Assembly (NCBI RefSeq): GCF_963666525.1
Contig: NZ_OY762905.1
Location: forward strand, 2,028,001 to 2,092,000
Length of the DNA stretch: 64,000 nt
Reading direction: 5' to 3'
Source: an uncultured Cohaesibacter sp.
GTDB taxonomy: Bacteria; Pseudomonadota; Alphaproteobacteria; Rhizobiales; Cohaesibacteraceae
The position numbers were made by a program, and so were the translations under genes. This document shows positions 47,048 to 56,000 of this stretch, piece after piece. Numbering within the stretch: the first letter of the stretch is position 1; every line of letters begins with the position of its first letter. The notes beneath the pieces were generated by a model. It was given only the letters and a program-made list of their open reading frames with translations. It ran no database searches and was not told the origin of the DNA.

Positions 47048-50000
47048 TCAGGCAGTCTGACGAAAGGCCTCGGGGTTTCGCAAGTCAGCGATGAGGTCCT
47101 CATCGCGATGGCGGATCAACCAGCTTTCCGCCAGTGCCGGATCCATCGGACGCGAGAAATAGAAGCCCTGAATGGCATCGCAACCAATCTCGGTCACCTT
47201 CCGCACCTGCTTCTCGGTTTCCACCCCTTCCGCAACGACCATGATTTGCAGCCGTTGCGCCATCGAAACGATCGCAGAAACGAGCGTCTCGTCAGCATGG
47301 CTGGTGGTGATCTCGCCGATAAAGCAGCGATCAATCTTCAGGATGTCTGGCTGGAAGCGCCGCAGATAGCCGAGTGAAGACTGCCCCGTTCCAAAATCGT
47401 CAAGAGCGATCGAAACGCCAAGCTGGCGGATATCGGCAAGCGAAGACGCCGCAGCGTCGCTATCCCTGAGAATGGCTGTTTCCGTCACCTCGAACTGCAA
47501 CTTCGATGGCGGAATTGCCATGCGCCGCAGAATGGCCAGCAATCGCTCCATGGCCGCCCTGTTGTTCAACTGCACAGCCGACAGATTGATCGAAAGCAGT
47601 GGCACGTCTATGCCCTTCGCCAGCCAGCTCTGGGCCTGATGAATGGCGCTGCGCAGCACCCATTCACCGATTTCGATGATCAATCCGCGCTGCTCTGCCA
47701 CCGAGATCAGCGACCCGATGGGAACACCGCCGAAATTGGGATGCCTGCTGCGCAGCAGGCACTCCATGGCCTCCACCCGACCACTGTCGATATCAACGAT
47801 CGGCTGATAGTGCAGCAGGAACAGATCCTCATCCAGAGCCTGCCGGATGCTGGCTTCAAGCCCTATCTGCTGCCGCGAATTGCGGTTCATTTCCTCGGAG
47901 AAGAAGCGATAGTTGTCCTTGCCTTCCTGCTTCTGGGCATACTGCCGGGCCATCGAGGCGTTGCGGATCAGAGTCTCCGCATCATGCCCGTCACCAGGGA
48001 ACAGGCTGATGCCGATGTTGGACGAGGCATACAGCACTTCATTCTTGACGGTGATCGGCGTGGCGAGGCTTTCGAACAGTCGCTTCATGATCCAGACGAT
48101 GGTGCTGGTTTCCTCCAGATCGGACAGTTCCACCAGGAAGTTGCCATTGGCAAGATGGCAGACACTGGGAATGCGCTTGGTACCATCAAGAGTGGCGATG
48201 GTGTCGCTGCGTTTGAGAGAGGACTTGAAGCGCGACGCGATGATGGCCACGAAGTCGGTCGCCACCGCCTCGCCATAGGCGGACGCGATTTCCTCTACCG
48301 TATCGATTGAGACATTGAGCAGCGCCACGGTCTTGTCGCTCCACTCGGCCCGGGTGATGGATTGCGTCAGGCGATCCATGAAAATGACATCGGAGGGTAG
48401 CCCCGTCAGCGGATCCGTGGCGAGCAGACGCTGGGTGTGACTATCCGCACGGGCCAGTTCTGGCCGGGCAGCAGAAGGAGCCTCACCCGCAGCGGGCAAA
48501 GGCGCCCGGTCGGATTGAGCCGGTTCGCTCTTCGCCTTTGCCACATTGACCGCCACGGTATCAAGATCCTCCCAGAAAACGACACGGTTTCTCCCGCTCT
48601 CCTTGGCCTCATAAAGGGCCTGGTCGGCACGATCGACAATATCGGCAGCCGAGCAATGCTGTCCGGACAGGATGGCCAGCCCGATGGACGCTGTCACCGA
48701 TCGATCAGGGTGACCCAGCCAGGTGGAGGAATGCTGCAGAACCGCGTTCCGAATGGCTTCGGCGACAGCATGACCTGTTTCTGCATCGGCATTGGGCAGG
48801 ACGACGCAGAACTCCTCCCCCCCATAGCGGCCAACAAGGCCCGCGATGCCACTGGCATCGTGCAACACTTCGGCAATCCCCGCAATCACCCGGTCACCTA
48901 CCGCATGCCCATAGGTGTCGTTGACGGATTTGAAATGATCAAGGTCGACCATCATGCAGATGAGCATGGAATGGTTTCTTTCCACCTCGGCCAGCACCAC
49001 CGAGAACTGTTCGAAGAAGGCCCGGCGATTGAGGCAACCGGTCAGCGGATCATGGCTGGCCAGATACTGCAATTCGCGGTTCTGCTTGCTTATCTCCTCC
49101 TCACTCACCTGCAATTTCTGAACGGCAGCCTCCAGATCGATATTCTTGCGCTCGATCTCGGTGACATCATCAAACGTCACGATCACCCCGGAAATCCGGT
49201 TTTCGCCGCCATGAATGCAGGTCGCATTGACAATGAAGTTATGCGGACTGCCCGTTTGATCACGAAAGCTGATCCTCGCACCGGTCACATCTTCCCGGCT
49301 CTGGATAGCCAATTGCCAGGGATGCTCGGTCAAACGTCCACCGTTGTTCCATTGGCGCCAGTTGAGTTTGGAGACATTGGTCCCGAAAAGAGCCTGGGAA
49401 GGAATGGCAAGAGCGCTCGACAAAGCCTCGTTGGCGAGCAGGATTATCCCGCGATCATCCAGAATGAGGACGCCTTCGGCCAGACTGTTGAAGGCAGACT
49501 GCACCCTGTCCGGAATGACATTGCCCGGATCAAGCTCTCGCAAAGCGCGCCGCAAGACGAAATAGTAGCCAGCAAACCCGAGACAGCAGACAAACAGCAG
49601 GAACCGGCCCACCGAGACCGGAATGCCCAGAAACTGTTTGGACGAGGCGAGCGGCGCAAAGGACATCTCGATCCGACCCCACACCCTGTTCTGATCGGAA
49701 AGGGATACCTGAATGTGCCGGGCGTTCGACTTGCCGCCCTCAGGGGCCTGCCAGTTGGCATCATGATCGCCCGACGACAGCAACAGCGTGCCGTCATTGC
49801 GGCGAATGCCGACAGACAGCAGCTCCTTGTTGCGCCCGACGACCATATCGATGGTCTGGCGCATCACCTTGACATCATACTGGGACGCCGCCGCGCTCAA
49901 TTGCAGCGCCAGCGCTTCGGCAAAATCGGCACGGGCATTCAGTTCCTGCCGCTCCTGGTTGGGGAACAGGCCAACCAGAAAAGCCGTCATGAACAGCGTC

Positions 50001-50062
50001 AGCGTAATGCCGACAAGACCGAAACTGATCCGGAAAGTGGGTGAGATCAGGCGTGATATCAT
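47048..50062 (-). CDS. Membrane-bound c-di-GMP protein: sensor-PAS-GGDEF-GGDEF-like-EAL
   Basis: 1004 residues. Membrane helix about 10-32, periplasmic sensor about 33-160, second helix about 160-180, PAS about 190-310. The first GGDEF domain (about 335-500) has the active motif GRYGGEEFCVVLPNAD (near 412) and MVDLDHFKSVNDTYGH. A second GGDEF-like domain (about 550-720) lacks the signature. The EAL domain (about 735-990) has EAMECLLRSRHPNFGG (ECL in place of EAL, with the Glu kept), ALDDFGTGQSSLGYL and VVAEGVETEKQ. It can probably degrade c-di-GMP and perhaps make it. The ATG overlaps the end of the giant surface-protein gene, so it is likely in one operon with it. Confidence 0.93.
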   Translation of the reverse strand: MISRLISPTFRISFGLVGITLTLFMTAFLVGLFPNQERQELNARADFAEALALQLSAAASQYDVKVMRQTIDMVVGRNKELLSVGIRRNDGTLLLSSGDHDANWQAPEGGKSNARHIQVSLSDQNRVWGRIEMSFAPLASSKQFLGIPVSVGRFLLFVCCLGFAGYYFVLRRALRELDPGNVIPDRVQSAFNSLAEGVLILDDRGIILLANEALSSALAIPSQALFGTNVSKLNWRQWNNGGRLTEHPWQLAIQSREDVTGARISFRDQTGSPHNFIVNATCIHGGENRISGVIVTFDDVTEIERKNIDLEAAVQKLQVSEEEISKQNRELQYLASHDPLTGCLNRRAFFEQFSVVLAEVERNHSMLICMMVDLDHFKSVNDTYGHAVGDRVIAGIAEVLHDASGIAGLVGRYGGEEFCVVLPNADAETGHAVAEAIRNAVLQHSSTWLGHPDRSVTASIGLAILSGQHCSAADIVDRADQALYEAKESGRNRVVFWEDLDTVAVNVAKAKSEPAQSDRAPLPAAGEAPSAARPELARADSHTQRLLATDPLTGLPSDVIFMDRLTQSITRAEWSDKTVALLNVSIDTVEEIASAYGEAVATDFVAIIASRFKSSLKRSDTIATLDGTKRIPSVCHLANGNFLVELSDLEETSTIVWIMKRLFESLATPITVKNEVLYASSNIGISLFPGDGHDAETLIRNASMARQYAQKQEGKDNYRFFSEEMNRNSRQQIGLEASIRQALDEDLFLLHYQPIVDIDSGRVEAMECLLRSRHPNFGGVPIGSLISVAEQRGLIIEIGEWVLRSAIHQAQSWLAKGIDVPLLSINLSAVQLNNRAAMERLLAILRRMAIPPSKLQFEVTETAILRDSDAAASSLADIRQLGVSIALDDFGTGQSSLGYLRRFQPDILKIDRCFIGEITTSHADETLVSAIVSMAQRLQIMVVAEGVETEKQVRKVTEIGCDAIQGFYFSRPMDPALAESWLIRHRDEDLIADLRNPEAFRQTA

Positions 50063-53000
50063 CGGATCATCCGCTCGCTTTTCTTATCGGGAGAACGTTC
50101 GAACACCCGCTCCGCACTGGTCAATTCGCCATCATCCTCTTTGGCTCCCCTGGCCCGGGCCACGGCAATCGGACTGGTCGACCCAAGGATCACCATCGGA
50201 TCGAATCCCTTCCAGACGGGCATGGTCGACATGAAGGCGCTCATCAAGGCTCCACTGCGAATGACCCATGTCACGAAGCCTGCAGACAAGGCAGTACCGA
50301 TGGACAGGGACAGCTCGACAGGTGACGCCCCGATGATACGATCCTGCTGCTTAAGATCGCGTAACGACTGATCAACCGCCTCATAGACCAGATTGGTTTC
50401 GACATGACCAAAACCGATCCGTTCATAGTGAACCCTCGATTGCAGGGCCCTCTTGAACTCCTTGAAAACCGGCAACGCTGTCCGGTCAAGAGCCGCATCA
50501 AGCAGATCGCCATCCGGCGCCAGCCATTCCCGATCCGCACGCTGGGACTCTGCGGAGACCTGAACGATATCCGCGGCCACCTCGGCATCTGCCACCTGAA
50601 TGGTGCCATGTCCTTCACCGGAGAGAGGCTGCACCACAGTGTCAGTCGCCGTGCTCGCGATCGACGCGCTGGCGGTTGTAGCATCGAGAGCCTCATTGAC
50701 GACGGTGAAGCTAACAACGCTCGTCTCACGGGCAAACAAGGCAACGTCCAGACCCGCAGAGGCGAGACTTTCCCGAGTGCCATGACCATCAACATAGGAC
50801 ACGACAACCGAAAGGGTTCCACCTGAATCGCCATAGCTTAACTGATATTGTGCACCCGTCGCGCCACTGATCGCCACGCCGTCTCTGAGCCACTGGTAGG
50901 AGAAGGTACCAAGGCCGTCCGCATCGCCAATACCGGAGACATCCGCCGTCAGCGTCTGCCCTTCCGTCGCGGTGCCCGCGATCAGCGGCAAGCCGGTCGG
51001 TGCGTCGTTGACATTGGCAACCGCTGTCGTTGCTGCGGACGCAAGGCTTTCAGTCGTGCCATTGCCATCGACATAGGAAACCCGGACGCTGATCGCGGCA
51101 TCAACGTCGCCATCCCCGAGCACGTAGGTCGAGCCCGTTGCGCCACTGATCGCCACGCCATCGCGCAGCCACTGGTAAGAGAAGGTGCCAAGGCCGTCCA
51201 CATCGCCAATACCGGAGACATCCGCCGTCAGCGTCTGCCCTTCCGTTGCGGTGCCTGCGATCAGCGGCAAGCCGGTCGGTGCGTCGTTGACATTGGCAAC
51301 CGCTGTCGTTGCTGCGGACGCAAGGCTTTCAGTCGTGCCATTGCCATCGACATAGGAAACCCGGACGCTGATCGCGGCATCAACGTCGCCATCCCCGAGC
51401 ACGTAGGTCGAGCCCGTTGCGCCACTGATCGCCACGCCATCGCGTAGCCACTGGTAAGAGAAGGTGCCAAGGCCGTCCACATCGCCAATACCGGAGACAT
51501 CCGCCGTCAGCGTCTGCCCTTCCGTTGCGGTGCCCGCGATCAGCGGCAAGCCGGTCGGTGCGTCGTTGACATTGGCAACCGCTGTCGTTGCTGCGGACGC
51601 AAGGCTTTCAGTCGTGCCATTGCCATCGACATAGGAAACCCGGACGCTGATCGCGGCATCAACGTCGCCATCCCCGAGCACGTAGGTCGAGCCCGTTGCG
51701 CCACTGATCGCCACGCCATCGCGCAGCCACTGGTAGGCGAAGGTGCCAAGGCCGTCCGCATCGCCAATACCGGAGACATCCGCCGTCAGCGTCTGCCCTT
51801 CCGTCGCGGTGCCCGTGATCAGCGGCAAGCCGGTCGGTGCGTCGTTGAGATCGTTGACCGTAAGCGTCAGAAACTCGACGTAGCTGCCTCCGGCGCTATC
51901 GGCTACCTGAACCTGCACCGTATAGCTCGACCGGGTCTCGAAATCGAGAATACCATCATCGAAGATCAGGCTATCGCCATTGAGGCCGCCAAGCGAGAAA
52001 CAGCCAACATCGGCACCCCCGATCAACGCAAAGGTGAAGCTGTCGCCAGCATCATTGTCTACAGCTGACAACGTTCCGAGCTGAATGCCCCCTGTTGTAT
52101 CGATACCCTCATCCAGCGAAAAGCCATTGGGCGCGATGTCGGTTGGCGCCTGATTCTGATCGACCACCGAGATGGTGAGGCTCTCCTCGATCCAGCTGCC
52201 GGAAGCATCGGTTGACCGCAGGATCACCTGATAGCTGGACTGGGCGTCAAAATCGAGCACCCCGTCATCAAGCAGCAATTCGTCAAGGCCCACCCCGCCG
52301 ATGGAAAACAGCGCAGCATCTGCACCACCGACAATCGTGTAGCTGAAGCTGTCACCGCTGTCCGGGTCGGAAGTGGTCAGCGTTCCAAGGGAGTATCCGC
52401 CCGCGGTATCGGTGTAGTCGTTGATCGAAAAGCCGTTGGGGGCAATATCCACCGGCGTGTCATTGATGGCTGTGATGTCGACATTGACCATACCGAGCAG
52501 AGCCGAAGTGCTGCCCGAGCCGGTATTGCCATTGTCATCAACACTGATCGTCAAACCATCAGCATTGTTGCCATTGATATGCTGGGTCGCATGGAGATAA
52601 CTGATGTTGCTGGCAACATCCAGATAGCTGTTGAGGTCAACGATGGTGCCGGACACGGTGACGGAACCACTGCCATTGCCGCCAATGGTAATGCCGCTCG
52701 CCGCAGCAAGGGTCAGTTGCCCTCCGGTGCTTGTGGCCAGCGAAAGCGTTACAATCCCGCCCCGGTCATCGAGATCAGCCAGATCCAGCGACGACAGATC
52801 AAGACTGCTCGAAACGTCCTCGATGACGCTCAGATCACTTGGCAGGCTTCCCCCGTTGTAGGCAATGTCGTTGACCGCTGCGATATCGACCGTAAGTGTG
52901 GTGGCTCCCGAGATGGCATAGAGATCGGACACGATCACGTCGATGGACCGCGTGGTCACGTCCGGATCCTCGGCACTGTTCGAATAGGTTATGGACCGCA

Positions 53001-56000
53001 GCGCCGTCTGGTATGTGGCAAGGTTGGCCGTGCCGGACAGGGTCAGCGTTCCGGTACCACTGTCCCAACTGCCTGTGATCCCGCCCTGATCGATAAAGGA
53101 CAGCACATCCTGACCGCTCACATAATTGCTGATCTGCAAGGAGACGCCGGTTACATCCGAGTTTTCGGCATCGGTCAGTGTCAACAGAGCATCAAGCGTG
53201 ACCGCGCTGCCCCCTTCGGTAAAGGTCGGTACGGATCCCGATGGCGTCAGCACCGGAGCCACCGGCACATCATAGTCGATGGCAATATAGGGACGCAGGG
53301 CGATCGTGCCATATTCGGAGGAGGCAAAGGACCAGCCGTCTGCATTCGCGGAAACAAACGCCAGACCGTAATTCGAATTGCCATAGGCCCAGCTCTGGAT
53401 GAGAGTTTCCAGGCCGGAAATCTGCACCCAACCGCTTTCTCCCGCGTCGATGGTGGCAAGTGCCGTCGCACTGGCCTCAACGTCATCCGTCGAGACACCG
53501 TTGGTCAGGGAATCATGGGTGGAGGTCTCATCCCAACTGACCAGCATTTCGTGCACGGTCACCTGATCAAGCGGATCGGTGCTCAGCACATAGATCCAGA
53601 GACTGGCCTCGTTGATGGTCGACCCCAGCGGCACCTGCCCGGCGCCACTGCCGAACATATCCTCAAAGCGGATCAAGCCGGATTCCAGAGGCGCGTCGTC
53701 ATCCACTCCGATGTAATGCAGAACACCTTGCTGCGTCGAGGGCTGGATGCTGTCGGTAAAGGTGTCAAGCGTGCCCGCGTAGGAAGCAATTCCCTGCTGG
53801 AAGTGGGCAACCGAAACATCAATCTCGATCAGATCACTGTCGACCTGTGCCCCGCCAGAGCCACTGTTGCCAAGGTCATCAGTCAAGATGGCTATCGAGG
53901 CAATGCCCGAATAGTTGGCTGTGGGCGTGAAGGTAAGGCCATCGAGGGCCGTATTGATGGCGGCGGTCGTTCCCTGAAAGATCATGGATGCATCCGCAAC
54001 CCCGTCACCCAGGCTGAAACTCAGCCCGGCAGTACCCGACAGGCTGATGGAGCCATCGGTTGCCGAGAGGGTCACCTCCACAACGCTGCCGCCCGCGTCA
54101 GGATCGGATATGGAAATGGCATTGCCCGACAGTGAGGAGAAGGTCAGAATTTCATCGACGCTGATAGCCTGCGGACCGGGCGTATTGTTGACAGGCGCGG
54201 AGTTGACCGCAGTTATGGCCACGACTGTGCTGCCCGAGGCGGTCTTGTTGCCGCCAGACCCCTGCGCGCCAATGTTACCATCAGCGAAGGTCCAGTTGAG
54301 CGTGACGCTAGCCGGTGGCGCCGAAGAACTGTTGGAATAGGCGATCTGCTGCATCGCATGATTGACCAGCGCATTGGTGGCATTGGCGTTGAAGGTCAGC
54401 AGCAACAGGCCCGCCGAATTCGTCGTCACCGTCCCGATGGATATCGCATCAACGGTGAGACTGCCCCCCTCTGTCAAGCCGCCGAGCGTACCGCTCTCGA
54501 CAAAGATGTCTTCGCTGTTCGAGCCACCATTGCGCACGATCTCAAGCGTCGCGCCGTCAAAACTGTCTGCACCCGACAGCTCCACATCATAGACCGCGAC
54601 ATCGACATCAAGCACCACGGCCGAGCCGCCCTCGACATAGGTGGGTGTCCCGTCCAGCTGGGACGTGACATGAAAATCGAGATCGAAAAACCCGGTGCTT
54701 TCAAAGCGAGCCAGGAACCCGTCGTCACCGGAGCGACCGCCGGCGACAATGCTGCCGGTGTCGGAAATGGCCAGCGCATTGATCTGGTCATCGCCACCAC
54801 TGAGGTCTTCGATCACATATCCGGCGCTGCCGAAGCTGGTATCAACCGCCCCGTCCGCATTGAGCCGCACCACCAGAAGGTCGTAGTCCGTACCGTTGTA
54901 GGCTGAGCCGGCAATGAGGATCCGGCCATCGGACTGGACAGATATCCCGGATATGGTCTCGGCCTGCGATCCGACAGCCAGCGTCACGCTGCCATTGGTC
55001 CCGAAGGTGGTATCAAGCGAGCCATCGGTCCGCACCCGCATGACAAAGCTGTCCGTATTGCCCGCCGCATTCGTTGTTCCGGCAATGAGAATCCGCCCCT
55101 CGCCATCCAGGGCAATCTGGTAGCTGAGCTGATCCGAGGCCCCGTTCAGGTTTGTCCAGATGCCATCCCCGTCGAAGCTGGTGTCATAGGACCCGTCTGA
55201 ATTCAGCCGGATCAGGGCGAAATCCATCGACACACCAGTGTCATTGTAGCCGCCAATGATGATCTTGCCATCTGGCTGCAGCACCATTGACGTGACGAAT
55301 TCGTCATAGGCATCGATGTTGAGCGCCACCAGCCCATCCGTATCGAAGCTGCTGTCGAGAGATCCGTCCGTATTGTGCCGGGTAACATAGATGGCGCTCA
55401 AACCGCCCGAATAGACATTGCCGGTGACCACGATCTTGCCGTCAGGCTGAACCAGAATACTGCGGCCATAGTCATTGTCGCCAAGCGCAGCGCCAACGCC
55501 CAGAACACCACCCGAGCCGAAACTGCCATCCAGACTGCCATCGGCATTGTAGCGCACGATCAGGCCATGATCCGAAGAGCCGTTGTTGTAGGCTCCGACC
55601 ACGAGGATTCGGCCATCTGCCTGCAAGGTCATGCTGACAGGTGTTTCATCATAGCTGTTGATGGCCGTGATGACCGTGCCGTTGGTGCCCCATGCAGTGT
55701 CGATCGTGCCGTCGGAGAGATATTTCGTCAGACCGATATCGATGTCCTGACCGGAGCTGGCGGTGTTGACCGCGCTCAACGTGATGTAGCTGCCGTCATC
55801 GAGAATGACCAGATCGACGATTTCATCGGCCTGATCGGCCAGCGAAACAATGGCATATCCATCGCCGGGTCCGAATATCGGGGCGTTGTCGACTGCATTC
55901 ACCGTGATCGAAATGGCATCGGAAACAGCATCCTTGCTCGATGCCAGTGTCGCAATCTCGTCGACAGAAAGAACCCGGCTGTAGACACGGGCATCATCGA

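Noticed and set aside
50795-51850. CRISPR-like regular repetition
   Set aside because: The 279-bp period is in frame, encodes a 93-residue protein repeat and has no spacer structure.
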